Positions 47,769 to 55,929 of a stretch of DNA of 60,218 bases are shown here, in pieces. Every line of letters begins with the position of its first letter. The first letter of the stretch is position 1. Both the position numbers and the translations under genes were made by a program. Location of the stretch: assembly GCA_016215025.1 (NCBI GenBank), contig JACRMI010000190.1:1-60218 (forward strand), given 5' to 3'. Source of the stretch: Chloroflexota bacterium (GTDB lineage Bacteria > Chloroflexota > Anaerolineae > UBA4142). A model generated the notes under the pieces. That model saw nothing but the letters and a program-made list of their open reading frames with translations, was not told the DNA's origin and made no database searches.

Positions 47769-49525
47769 TATTCTGGTCCGGTGAGTTGAGGTGGTGGAAT
47801 AGGACACGCGAGCGTGATGCGCGTACCTTGACCTGGGGCGGAGAGGATGGTCAACGTGCCATCGATGAGGCGTGCGCGCTCGTGCATATTTTGCAAACCG
47901 AGACTTGAGCGTTGATCGTAACTGGACTGGACCTTTTCGACGTCAAAGCCAGGTCCTTGGTCTTGAACAACGGCGACAAGGGTATGTTCTTTTTGTTGTA
48001 GACTGACAAAGATCGGCGCGCCTGCGGCGTGCTTGCGCGCATTGCCAATCGCTTCTTCGATGATTGCAAAGACCGTGACGGCGACATGGGTGTCTAGCTC
48101 AGGACCAAATTCGCCTTGATTTACTTGGATGGCAACTTTTTCATTGTCACGCAAACGTTCGCCAAAGGATTGAACGGCAGCAGAGAGTCCTTTGGTTTCA
48201 AGTACCAAGGGGCGCAGGGTGAACAACGCGGTGCGGATTTCCTTCACGGCTTGTTCCGCCACCTCGCGCGCTTTTTTCAATTCGACGCGCGCTTCTTTAG
48301 GATTCACTTCAAGCAAGCGATTGATGTAATCGATCTGCATGACGAGCGCCGCGAGTTTTTGCGTTGGTCCATCATGGAGATCGCGCGCAAGTTTTTGGCG
48401 CATGTCGCTTTCGTTATGCACGATGCGTTCTTGTTCTTTGCGCGATACTTGGTACAGTTTGGCATTTTGAATGGCGATACCGGCTTGACTCGTAAAGGCG
48501 TGCAGCAACTCTAAATGTTCTTCCGATGGGCGACGCGGTGCCGTCGTCGCAAAAATCACGGCACCATACAAATCGAGTCCTGAGCGTAAGGGAAAGCAAA
48601 CGCCACTGCGACAGCGCAAGAATGATCCAAGTTGCGAGAGTTCGGGGTCGTTATCGGCTCGATCGAAAACTACGGGGTCGCCCGTGTTAAGGGCTTCGAG
48701 GATGACGCCCGCTTTGCCGGGCAAACGCACCGATTCGTCACGTCGATCCAGATTACGCGCGGCGATGAGGGCTAGGCGTTGTTGCGAATCTTTTTCGTCG
48801 AACAACATCGCGATGCCGACCGGCAGTCCGTCTTCATGACGTCCTTGTGGCAAGCCTTTTACTCCGGCATCGAGCATCGTTTCCAAGACCGGCTTGTAAT
48901 TGGTGGTCAAATTCATCAAGTCGGTCGTTTCGTAAAAGAGTTTTGCGCCTGCCATTGCACCGCGCAATGTGTCCAATTCTTGGTTTGCGTGCTGGATGGC
49001 TTCAGCTTTGATCGGCTGACTGACGAAACCGGTCAGAATAGCGATAGCGCATATTGCGCCAATCGGCAATGCCGTCGCGAGGATGTCGTGTTGACCCGGC
49101 TGATCGAGAAACCCAAAGTATTGTGCGCCGAGCGACAAGGCGAGTAGGAACACGACCGTCAGCCCAACCTTGATCGAAAATCGGACGGTCGCGATGATGA
49201 CGGGAAAGATCGCAAAATAAGCCAGGAAATTTGAAGTAGAAACAACGGTGAAGGGTAACACGCCAAACAAAAGTGTATCTACGATGAGTGTAAGCGTGGG
49301 AAGGCGTTTGGCGAGATCGGGGAACTGTAAGACGACGCCAACAAGCAGATTCACGATAATGGCAGCAACAAGCCAGGCGAAGAATTTAATGCCAAAGGGC
49401 GGCGCGCCATACTCGAACCAGGTGACCGCGACTGCCAATGTAATCAATGCCCAACGCACGCGATAGAGTAGATCGTCGACGCGCACGGTGGTTTTTCGGA
49501 ACCCTGCTCGGCGTGGATTGTTCAT
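47768..49525 (-). CDS. NarL-type sensor histidine kinase with membrane and GAF domains
   Basis: 585 aa. Four to six N-terminal helices (residues about 20-175), a GAF domain (about 205-355, LPVGIAMLFDEKD, CRSGVCFPLRSGLDLYGAVIFAT, SEEHLELLHAFTSQAGIAIQNA), a HisKA_3 dimerisation helix with His384 in LARDLHDGPTQKL, and HATPase_c (FAIIEEAIGNARKHA, VVQDQGPGFD, GLQNMHERA). It phosphorylates a NarL/LuxR-type regulator, which is not in the window. The input is likely an envelope or redox signal sensed by the membrane or GAF part. Confidence 0.92.
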   Translation of the reverse strand: MNNPRRAGFRKTTVRVDDLLYRVRWALITLAVAVTWFEYGAPPFGIKFFAWLVAAIIVNLLVGVVLQFPDLAKRLPTLTLIVDTLLFGVLPFTVVSTSNFLAYFAIFPVIIATVRFSIKVGLTVVFLLALSLGAQYFGFLDQPGQHDILATALPIGAICAIAILTGFVSQPIKAEAIQHANQELDTLRGAMAGAKLFYETTDLMNLTTNYKPVLETMLDAGVKGLPQGRHEDGLPVGIAMLFDEKDSQQRLALIAARNLDRRDESVRLPGKAGVILEALNTGDPVVFDRADNDPELSQLGSFLRCRSGVCFPLRSGLDLYGAVIFATTAPRRPSEEHLELLHAFTSQAGIAIQNAKLYQVSRKEQERIVHNESDMRQKLARDLHDGPTQKLAALVMQIDYINRLLEVNPKEARVELKKAREVAEQAVKEIRTALFTLRPLVLETKGLSAAVQSFGERLRDNEKVAIQVNQGEFGPELDTHVAVTVFAIIEEAIGNARKHAAGAPIFVSLQQKEHTLVAVVQDQGPGFDVEKVQSSYDQRSSLGLQNMHERARLIDGTLTILSAPGQGTRITLACPIPPPQLTGPE

Positions 49526-49548
49526 GCGCGAATTCCTTAATTCTTACC

Positions 49549-49581
49549 AAAAAGCCGCGGCAATTGAACCCCGCCGCGGCT
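49549..49581 (-). terminator. terminator of the tRNA gene
   Basis: On the - strand AGCCGCGGC (49581-49573) pairs with GCCGCGGCT (49561-49553), followed by five T. It starts seven bases after the tRNA end. Confidence 0.85.
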
Positions 49582-49587
49582 AATGCA

Positions 49588-49661
49588 TGGGCGGTATAGG
49601 AGTCGAACCTATGACCTCGCGGATGTGAACCGCGCGCTCTAACCAACTGAGCCAACCGCCC
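49588..49661 (-). tRNA. tRNA-Val (anticodon CAC)
   Basis: 74 nt. Acceptor GGGCGGT pairs with ACCGCCC, discriminator A, D-loop GCTCAGTTGGTTAGAGC, anticodon stem CGCGG/CCGCG around TTCACAT (anticodon CAC at 49627-49625, reading GUG), T-arm ATAGG-TTCGACT-CCTAT. The 3' CCA is not encoded. It has a promoter and terminator of its own. Confidence 0.95.
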
Positions 49662-49673
49662 ATCTCGTGCGCC

Positions 49674-49702
49674 ATTATAACAGCAACTTTATCAATTTGC
49701 AA
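49674..49702 (-). promoter_or_regulatory. promoter of the tRNA-Val gene
   Basis: On the - strand TTGCAA (49702-49697), 17 bases, TATAAT (49679-49674), ending 12 bases before the tRNA 5' end. Confidence 0.75.
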
Positions 49703-49721
49703 ATTTTTCGCGGAACGCGAG

Positions 49722-49738
49722 GCAATTTTCCAAATTGC
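49722..49738. repeat. short palindrome GCAATTTTCCAAATTGC (copy 1)
   Basis: Seven-base arms with TCC loop, touching the end of the dipeptidase gene. A longer copy is at 55865-55885. Confidence 0.6.
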
Positions 49739-49739
49739 G

Positions 49740-50825
49740 TTACGCCGGCAAGACTCGGCGCAGCAATCGAATCCAGTTCATGCCGAGAATATTCTCAATA
49801 TCCTGATCGCTAAAGCCGGCATCGGATAATGCGGTGCCGTATTTCTGCAAATCGGCAACCGTCTCGATTTCTTTGGGTGTCGATTCAACGCCATAACCGC
49901 CATCGAAATCAGAACCAATGCCGATGGAAAGTGTATCGCCGACGAGATCGCAAATATGCTTGGCGTGCTGCACTAGATCGGCGAGCGCAACTGTTTCCTT
50001 GCGCGCCGAAATATCCCAGCCCTCTTTGATGAATCGATTATAAATGACTGCGCCGATAACGCCATTCCGCGCGGCGATAGCTTTGATCATCTCATCGGTC
50101 AATTGTCGGTCCGAATTCACGTACGCACGACAATTGGAATGACTGGCGATGACGGTCCCGTGATACAGTTCCATCGCGTCCCAAAAACTTTGCTCCGCCA
50201 TGTGCGACACGTCGAGGGTGATGCCAGCGCGTTCGAGTTGCGGCATTAATGCGCGCCCCAATTCGGTCAACGGACCTGGCGCGCGCGTGCCGCCTGAATA
50301 ACGCGTTTGGCTCCATGCAGGTCCCACGATTCGTACGCCCGCATCAAACCATTCAGGCGTTTGCTCTGGCGTGACAATTGGATCCGCGCCCTCCATCAAA
50401 ATGACCAGACCGATTTTGTATTCATTTGATTCGAGGACGCGATCGAGGTCGCTGCGTGTGGTAATCAGTGTCACGCGCGGGTCCATCGCCAGCATCGCAT
50501 AGTATGCGATTTGTTCCATCGCTTGATCGTGTGCTTCTTGCGCCGAGGTGTAAGTTTTGCCCCAGCTCGTTCGGTCGGGACGCGCGGCGGCAACGTAGAG
50601 GGTCGCAAAAATGATGCGTACGTTGCCGGCAATCAATTCGGGAAAACCAACTAACGCATGTCCTTCGCCATGTGCGGGCGATGCGCCTTCGCGCGTGCGT
50701 TTATCGGCGACGCTTTCGAGAAAATCACGACCGAGCGTGACTTTGTTCCAGGCAATATCTTGATGTGCATCGACGATGATGGGTTTGGACGTGGAGCGTG
50801 GAAATTGGGGAGTGGGAGTCGACAT
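49740..50825 (-). CDS. membrane dipeptidase (renal dipeptidase, peptidase M19)
   Basis: 361 aa with AAAGGA before ATG 50825. Zinc ligands follow the M19 order: His21 and Asp23 in IVDAHQDIAWN, Glu in LVILMEGADPI (bridging), His in LDVSHMAEQSFWD and His in VIASHSNCRAY, then the late Asp in IGIGSDFDGGYG. The family hydrolyses dipeptides, including D-configured C-terminal residues, so a link to peptidoglycan peptides is possible. No signal peptide is seen; probably cytoplasmic. Confidence 0.93.
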   Translation of the reverse strand: MSTPTPQFPRSTSKPIIVDAHQDIAWNKVTLGRDFLESVADKRTREGASPAHGEGHALVGFPELIAGNVRIIFATLYVAAARPDRTSWGKTYTSAQEAHDQAMEQIAYYAMLAMDPRVTLITTRSDLDRVLESNEYKIGLVILMEGADPIVTPEQTPEWFDAGVRIVGPAWSQTRYSGGTRAPGPLTELGRALMPQLERAGITLDVSHMAEQSFWDAMELYHGTVIASHSNCRAYVNSDRQLTDEMIKAIAARNGVIGAVIYNRFIKEGWDISARKETVALADLVQHAKHICDLVGDTLSIGIGSDFDGGYGVESTPKEIETVADLQKYGTALSDAGFSDQDIENILGMNWIRLLRRVLPA

Positions 50826-50858
50826 ATATCCTTTGGCAAAATTTCAAATGTGAGGACG

Positions 50859-50887
50859 ATTATACCGATTAAAGCGTACGACCGCAA
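50859..50887 (-). promoter_or_regulatory. promoter of the dipeptidase gene
   Basis: On the - strand TTGCGG (50887-50882), 17 bases, TATAAT (50864-50859). Confidence 0.65.
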
Positions 50888-50902
50888 GTTAGGAAAAAGT
50901 AC

Positions 50903-51061
50903 TGTTCATTTAAAACAGCAACGCGCCGTGGCATCGAGCACCAACAGCGCGTTGTGCCTCAGGGGGGTAACCAGAGCAGGAGGATAAAGATGATTATGAT
51001 TCAGTTGAGTCGAGAGATGAAGCGTCTCCCTCCGGACAGGGAATGCTCCTGCGTCACATGA
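50903..51061 (+). other. structured stretch with a possible 23-aa ORF
   Basis: The 380-base gap between the two - strand genes holds short stems: CTGTT/AACAG near 50902-50918 and AACGCGC (50920-50926) with GCGCGTT (50947-50953). These are followed by AGGAGG at 50978-50983, six bases before ATG 50990, which opens MIMIQLSREMKRLPPDRECS and stops at 51061. Strong ribosome site plus upstream folding recalls a leader peptide or small-protein gene, but no downstream + strand gene follows for 880 bases. Not recognised as a known RNA class. Confidence 0.3.
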
Positions 51062-51206
51062 ATCACAGGTCCAGATATTCGCAGCCATATGCTCCGCGAC
51101 GTTCGGCATCCCTCAACTCGTTCGTATTATCGAATTTTGAGATTAGAGCAAAATGAGAGAGGATTGAAAACTTGATGAATCAAAAGAATCCGAGAAACTC
51201 TAGATT

Positions 51207-51926
51207 CTAGTATTTCTTTAGTACACTGTAGAGATTTAAATCGGCGTCAGCATAATATTGTTTAACCACTATAAATCCACTTGCCTCGGCTAAGCGTACC
51301 ATCTCTTCTTTTGTGACTAGATGACAAAATCGATAACCGACGCCGCCGCGTTTCCACGCCAACAATGCATCGCCCGGTTCCAGATTTTTTTCGTCGAACC
51401 CAGCTTCCTTCCAGTCAATGATGCGTTTGCGCTGGCGCTCATTGCGATCAAATTGCCAATTGCTCAATATCAAGCGACTATTCGGTTTGAGCAGCGCGCA
51501 AATATCACGCAGTACGGCGCAACGCAAATCGAAACTGGGAACGTGGTGCAACACGGCGAGCGCAATCGCGATATCGAATTCGGCATTGGCAAAGGGCAAC
51601 GTCCAATTGGGCTGCGTAATATCGCCGACGTAGAATTCGGCGGCGATATTTTTCAAACTTGGCTTGAGCGACGAGGCAATCGTTATCAATTCCGCCGATG
51701 CATCGACGCCGACGTACGCAATTAGCTTGCCTTCGCGGCCGAGGCGTTCCGCTAACCGACCATTGCCGCAGCCAATGTCCAAAGCCTTGCCAGCATCGCC
51801 GATATACGCTACAATTCGATCCAGTCGCATCTGCGCGCTGGAACGCGTTTCTGAAAACGCCGACGCGAACTTGGTATAAAATTCTCGATTGATTGCGATG
51901 AGTTGCTCAATGAGTTGACGATCCAT
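51207..51926 (-). CDS. Trm9/ALKBH8-like class I methyltransferase
   Basis: 239 aa. SAM motif KALDIGCGNGRLAERL near residue 47, then YVGVDASAELITIA, EFDIAIALAVLHHVPSFD and LLKPNSRLILSNWQF. The second half (GDALLAWKRGGVGYRFCHLV, then EEMVRLAEASGF and a tail ending DLNLYSVLKKY) follows Trm9-like tRNA (carboxymethyluridine-34) methyltransferases. It is divergent from elp3 with only 15 bases between start codons. Elp3 makes cm5U34 and Trm9 methylates it to mcm5U, so a shared role at the wobble base is attractive. Functional assignment is inference. Confidence 0.72.
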   Translation of the reverse strand: MDRQLIEQLIAINREFYTKFASAFSETRSSAQMRLDRIVAYIGDAGKALDIGCGNGRLAERLGREGKLIAYVGVDASAELITIASSLKPSLKNIAAEFYVGDITQPNWTLPFANAEFDIAIALAVLHHVPSFDLRCAVLRDICALLKPNSRLILSNWQFDRNERQRKRIIDWKEAGFDEKNLEPGDALLAWKRGGVGYRFCHLVTKEEMVRLAEASGFIVVKQYYADADLNLYSVLKKY

Positions 51927-51941
51927 CGCGCCGATTATAGC

Positions 51942-53585
51942 ATGAAAAACTCTCAGTTGCTACATCTCCAAGCTAAATGGCAGGAGAAACATGGAACGCC
52001 CCTCGACATCGATAAACACCTCGATGCGTTGTTGGCGTTATTCCAAGCGGTCCATGCCGCTGCCAATTTGAACCCGAATCGACTCAATGCGCTGATGCTC
52101 AAGTACGTTCACGAAAATGGCAATCCCGTTCCGCAAGACAAAATCATCGATGCGTATCGACGGCTGGCGGAGCGCGGCACGATTCCATTTGATCGTGCGT
52201 TGTATGATCGATTGAAATTAAAGCCGGTGCGAACCAGTTCGGGCGTTGCGCCGTTGACGGTTTTAACCGGTCCATATCCATGTCCGGGCAAATGTATTTT
52301 CTGTCCCGAAGCGGAGGGCTTTCCTAAAAGTTATCTGCCGCTTGAACCCGGTGTTCAGCGCGCCGCCGCAAATCGATTTGATCCGTTCAAACAAACGGCG
52401 ACGCGTCTCTCGTCGTTTGAACACAACGGTCACGCCACCGACAAAATCGAATTGTTGATTCTCGGCGGGACGTGGTCGGCGTATCCACACAAATATCAAG
52501 AGTGGTTCGTCCAACGATGTTTCGATGCGTTGAACGGCGTCGAAGCCAAATCGCTTGACGAAGCGCAGCGATTGAACGAAACCGCCGAGCATCGCAACGT
52601 GGGCTTGGTTATGGAAACGCGTCCGGATCACATCACCCTTGACGAGGTGCGGCGCTTGCGTTGGCTCGGTGCGACCAAGGTGCAGCTCGGCGCGCAGTCG
52701 CTTGACGACGCGATCTTGGAAGCGAATTGGCGCGGGCACACCGTCGAGGATACGCGGCGCGCGGTGCGAATGCTGCGGCTGGCGGGATTCAAATTGCATT
52801 TGCACTGGATGCCCAATTTACTTGGTGCAACGCCGGAATCGGACGTGCGAGATTTCAAACGATTATGGGACGATGTCGCGTTGCGTCCCGACGAGTTGAA
52901 AATTTATCCGTGCAGTTTGCTGCGCGACACGGAACTGTACAATCGCTATGAGCGCGGCGAATATCGTCCGTACACCGACCAAGAGTTGATCGAAATTATC
53001 ATTGCAAGCAAGCAGGTTGTGCCGCAGTATTGCCGCATCAATCGCGTCATCCGCGACATTCCTGCCAACTATGTTGCGGCGGGTAGCATAACATCACACC
53101 TTCGCGTCGTCGTCCAGCGCGAGATGAAAAAGCGCGGCTTGCAATGCGAATGTATTCGCTGTCGTGAAGTTCGCGCGGATAAAATTTTCGCCGACGAGTT
53201 GCGACTCGATGTGCTGACCTATTCCACCGATGCGACGACGGAACATTTCTTAAGTTTCGTTACGCCGCATGATAAGATTGCTGGCTTTTTGCGATTGTCA
53301 TTGCCATTGGCGAATGCGCCGCGCGATGAAATTCTAGATGAATTGCATGGCTGTGCAATGATTCGCGAAGTTCACGTCTACGGACCCGCACTCGAAATCG
53401 GTACCGAATCGAGCGGGGAAGCGCAGCACGCCGGGCTAGGTACGCGCTTGATCGAACGGGCGCAAGAGATCGCGCGCGCAGCCGGATTCAAACGTATCGC
53501 CGTGATTTCTGCCATTGGCACGCGAGAATATTATCGCAAGCAACAGTTTGCGCTAGGCGATCTGTACATGGCAAAATCGATCTGA
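51942..53585 (+). CDS. elp3: Elp3-family tRNA uridine-34 carboxymethyltransferase (radical SAM + KAT)
   Basis: 547 aa from ATG 51942; the open frame reaches 51903 but that part overlaps the divergent gene. The radical SAM domain has the cluster cysteines Cys114, Cys118 and Cys121 (CPGKCIFCPE), then LGGTWSAYP, VMETRPDHIT, GAQSLDDAILEANWRGHTVE and KIYPCSLLRDTELY. The C-terminal acetyltransferase domain reads HAGLGTRLIERAQEIARAAG and ISAIGTREYYRKQQF. Bacterial Elp3, including one from Dehalococcoides (Chloroflexota), acts without the other Elongator subunits. Confidence 0.93.
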   Translation: MKNSQLLHLQAKWQEKHGTPLDIDKHLDALLALFQAVHAAANLNPNRLNALMLKYVHENGNPVPQDKIIDAYRRLAERGTIPFDRALYDRLKLKPVRTSSGVAPLTVLTGPYPCPGKCIFCPEAEGFPKSYLPLEPGVQRAAANRFDPFKQTATRLSSFEHNGHATDKIELLILGGTWSAYPHKYQEWFVQRCFDALNGVEAKSLDEAQRLNETAEHRNVGLVMETRPDHITLDEVRRLRWLGATKVQLGAQSLDDAILEANWRGHTVEDTRRAVRMLRLAGFKLHLHWMPNLLGATPESDVRDFKRLWDDVALRPDELKIYPCSLLRDTELYNRYERGEYRPYTDQELIEIIIASKQVVPQYCRINRVIRDIPANYVAAGSITSHLRVVVQREMKKRGLQCECIRCREVRADKIFADELRLDVLTYSTDATTEHFLSFVTPHDKIAGFLRLSLPLANAPRDEILDELHGCAMIREVHVYGPALEIGTESSGEAQHAGLGTRLIERAQEIARAAGFKRIAVISAIGTREYYRKQQFALGDLYMAKSI

Positions 53586-53700
53586 AATCCTTTTCTCTTG
53601 TTGGACGCGGATGGCTGTGGTGAACTTCGTCACAGTCACGCGGACAAACGCTGATTTTTTTATCCGTGTTCATCCGCTTCCCAATTTATTTCTTCAAAAG
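53586..53700. repeat. imperfect palindrome (ACGCGGA ... TCCGTGTTCATCCGC)
   Basis: GGACGCGGATGGCTGTGGTG and CACAGTCACGCGGACAAACG, then TTTTTATCCGTGTTCATCCG, pair in several ways. Intergenic, between elp3 and the YceI gene. The T-run at 53656-53662 could also stop transcription. Confidence 0.5.
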
Positions 53701-53784
53701 GACGTTGTAAGGGACGCGCGTAAGGACAAGCCCATGCTAAAGTAGGGTCATCAAAACAAGGAAATGGTCCTAAGGAGGATTCAA

Positions 53785-54339
53785 ATGGGTTGGAATGTCG
53801 ATTACGCGCACTCGCAAATTCAGGTCTCGCTTCGGCACATGATGATCTCGAACGTGCGAGGGCATTTCGAAAAGTACACCGTGGATGCGCAGATCAATGA
53901 GGAGCATCCCGAAGAATCGCAGGTGGATGTTCAAATCGAAGCAGCAAGCGTCAATACCAAAATGGAACAACGCGACGCGCACTTGCGCTCCGCCGATTTT
54001 CTCGATGCTGAAAAATATCCTTACATCACGTTCAAGACCAAGCGCAATCAGGTTTTCGATGAACAGCATGGCAAAATGATCGGCGATCTTACGATCAAGG
54101 GTGTGACCCGCCAAGTCGTTCTCGATGTGGAATACCAAGGTCAGTCCAAAAGCCCTTGGGGAACCATCAATGCTGGATTTACCGCTCACGCAAAATTTAA
54201 TCGCAAAGATTGGGGACTCAATTGGAATGCGGCGCTCGAAACAGGTGGCTGGTTGGTCGGAGACGAGGTCAAGGTCGAAATCGATATTGAATTCGTCAAA
54301 ACTCCAGAACCGGTAAAGCAAGAAGCTGTGCCTGCGTAA
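53785..54339 (+). CDS. YceI-family lipid-binding protein
   Basis: 184 aa from ATG 53785 (AAGGAGG six bases upstream). Family pattern: WNVDYAHSQIQVSLRHMMIS, VRGHFEKYTVDAQINEE, RDAHLRSADFLDAEKYPYITFKT and GDLTIKGVTRQVVLDVEY. YceI proteins are lipocalin-like barrels that bind isoprenoids such as polyprenyl chains. No signal peptide is present, so it is probably cytoplasmic. Own terminator downstream. Confidence 0.93.
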   Translation: MGWNVDYAHSQIQVSLRHMMISNVRGHFEKYTVDAQINEEHPEESQVDVQIEAASVNTKMEQRDAHLRSADFLDAEKYPYITFKTKRNQVFDEQHGKMIGDLTIKGVTRQVVLDVEYQGQSKSPWGTINAGFTAHAKFNRKDWGLNWNAALETGGWLVGDEVKVEIDIEFVKTPEPVKQEAVPA

Positions 54340-54359
54340 AAATCGTGTAAGAGAAAATG

Positions 54360-54397
54360 GCGGACGAATAGGTTTACATTCGTCCGCTGTCTGTTTT
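54360..54397 (+). terminator. intrinsic terminator of the YceI gene
   Basis: GCGGACGAAT (54360-54369) pairs with ATTCGTCCGC (54378-54387), then TGTCTGTTTTT. Confidence 0.85.
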
Positions 54398-54545
54398 TAA
54401 CAAAGGTTTATTAATCTTGTCCTCAAAAAAGGGACGGCATGTGCGAGTGGATGCGTATAATTCGAAAGTGAAATAAGCTGTTGCATTTCGTTACCGACAT
54501 CGCCAACGGCAAATCAATCTCGCTAATCGAATTGGACAATAATCA

Positions 54546-55097
54546 TTGAATCACGCCGATCATGTTCGCTTGCTGAAAGATGGAATTCCGACAATGGGTG
54601 GCATCTGGTCTGATTTTGGTTCGGGGACGGGCGCATTCACGCTTGCCCTTGCAGATTTAATCGGACCCAGCGGCGAAATTTACTCTGTCGATAAGGATGC
54701 GGGTGCGCTGCGCGAGCAAGAGCACGCCATGCGCACTCAATTTCCTTTGATGAAGGTCCATTACATCCGCGCCGATTTTTCTCGTCCCATCGATTTACCG
54801 CCGCTGGATGGTATCGTGATGGCGAACGCGCTGCATTTTCAAAAACATTCCGCAAAGCTAGAGATTCTCAAACTGGCTTGTGATTATCTATGCGACGGTG
54901 GACGTTTCATCTTGGTCGAGTATAATGTCGATCAAGGCAACCTGTGGGTTCCGTACCCCATGACGTTTGCCACTTGGCAAAAGATGGCAGCGTCGGCTGG
55001 GTTTGCATCGACAACCTTGTTGGCGACCACGCCGAGCCGATTTCTTCGCGAAATTTATTCTGCACTAGCAATTAATTCTGATAGAAGGAAAACATGA
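54546..55097 (+). CDS. class I SAM-dependent methyltransferase, TTG start
   Basis: 183 aa. TTG 54546 opens the family's N-terminus NHADHVRLLKDGI, so this unusual start is preferred. SAM motif SDFGSGTGAFTLALADLIG near residue 22, then EIYSVDKDAGALREQE and PLDGIVMANALHFQ. No clear ribosome site. The substrate is unknown. Its TGA overlaps the ATG of the next gene (ATGA), so it is coupled to a ferredoxin-reductase-like protein. Confidence 0.82.
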   Translation: MNHADHVRLLKDGIPTMGGIWSDFGSGTGAFTLALADLIGPSGEIYSVDKDAGALREQEHAMRTQFPLMKVHYIRADFSRPIDLPPLDGIVMANALHFQKHSAKLEILKLACDYLCDGGRFILVEYNVDQGNLWVPYPMTFATWQKMAASAGFASTTLLATTPSRFLREIYSALAINSDRRKT

Positions 55098-55861
55098 TTA
55101 CGAACACTGATCCCTTGAACGTTGTTCAAGCTACTCCATCGAACTATACCGTGCGCGTGCTCGAATCGCGACCGCTTACGCCAACTTCGCACCTGCTTCG
55201 CTTGGAGAAACCCGCTGGGTACGATTTTCGCGTGAGTCAGGCGACGCGCCTCTTTTTAAATACGCCGAGCGGCATCGAACGTCACACGCTGTCGATGTCG
55301 TCGTCGCCGACTCGTGACTATCTCGAGTTCGCGGCGCGACAAACGAATTCGTCGTGGAAGCAAACGTTTTTTGCGTTAGCGCTCGGCGACCCGATTAACA
55401 TCCAAGGTCCTGTTGGAAAATTCATACTGAATCAAGACTATCCGGGTGTTTTGATCGCGGGCGGTATTGGCATCACGCCGTTCAAAAGCATGATTGAGTA
55501 CGCCACCGAAATGCGTTTACCGATCGATTTTACCTTGCTCTACAGCAGTCGCACGCCCGATGAAATCGCCTTCAAGGCAGAGTTGGATGCGTTGGCGTCG
55601 TTGAATCCGCATCTCAAAATCATTTACACGATCACGCGGAAAACACATTTGCCCGATTGGCATGGACGCATCGGGCGAATCGATCAAGAGTTGCTGCGTC
55701 AAGTGTCACAAACCAAGCCTGAAGCTTGCTATTACATCTGCGGAACGCCAAGCCTAATCGCCGACTCGATTCAGATGCTCAACAGTGTTGGCGTCACCTT
55801 AGACCGAATCATGCTCGAAACCTTCAAGGGGTACGCGCTTCACGCTGACAATTTTCGTTAA
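55094..55861 (+). CDS. ferredoxin-NADP reductase-type FAD oxidoreductase
   Basis: 255 aa. FAD-binding motif RHTLSMSSSP near residue 71, pyrophosphate-binding GPVGKFIL, NAD(P) motif GVLIAGGIGITPFKSMIEYA and YYICGTPSLI. The C-terminus ends at the NAD(P) domain with no 2Fe-2S domain, so it needs an external acceptor such as the ferredoxin at 27894 or an unknown partner. Co-translated with the preceding methyltransferase. Confidence 0.9.
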   Translation: MITNTDPLNVVQATPSNYTVRVLESRPLTPTSHLLRLEKPAGYDFRVSQATRLFLNTPSGIERHTLSMSSSPTRDYLEFAARQTNSSWKQTFFALALGDPINIQGPVGKFILNQDYPGVLIAGGIGITPFKSMIEYATEMRLPIDFTLLYSSRTPDEIAFKAELDALASLNPHLKIIYTITRKTHLPDWHGRIGRIDQELLRQVSQTKPEACYYICGTPSLIADSIQMLNSVGVTLDRIMLETFKGYALHADNFR

Positions 55862-55864
55862 GTA

Positions 55865-55885
55865 GAGCAATTTTCCAAATTGCTC
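55865..55885. repeat. short palindrome GAGCAATTTTCCAAATTGCTC (copy 2)
   Basis: Nine-base perfect arms with TCC loop, between the reductase gene and the next promoter. Confidence 0.7.
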
Positions 55886-55893
55886 CACCACCC

Positions 55894-55921
55894 TCGACAA
55901 CCGAATTTAAATCATTATAAT
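55894..55921 (+). promoter_or_regulatory. promoter giving a leaderless message
   Basis: TCGACA (55894-55899), 16 bases, TATAAT (55916-55921). The ATG at 55930 is eight bases after the -10, so transcription should begin at the start codon. Confidence 0.65.
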
Positions 55922-55929
55922 ACGGGGCA

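Noticed and set aside
49386..49655. 89-aa - strand ORF starting MAQLVRARGSHPRGHRFDSY
   Set aside because: It is a translation of the tRNA-Val gene running into the kinase gene in a wrong frame.
50940..50985. SRP (4.5S) RNA-like motif CAGG..GTAA..AGCAG
   Set aside because: The bases flanking the GTAA loop do not pair as required for helix 8, so the resemblance is probably chance.
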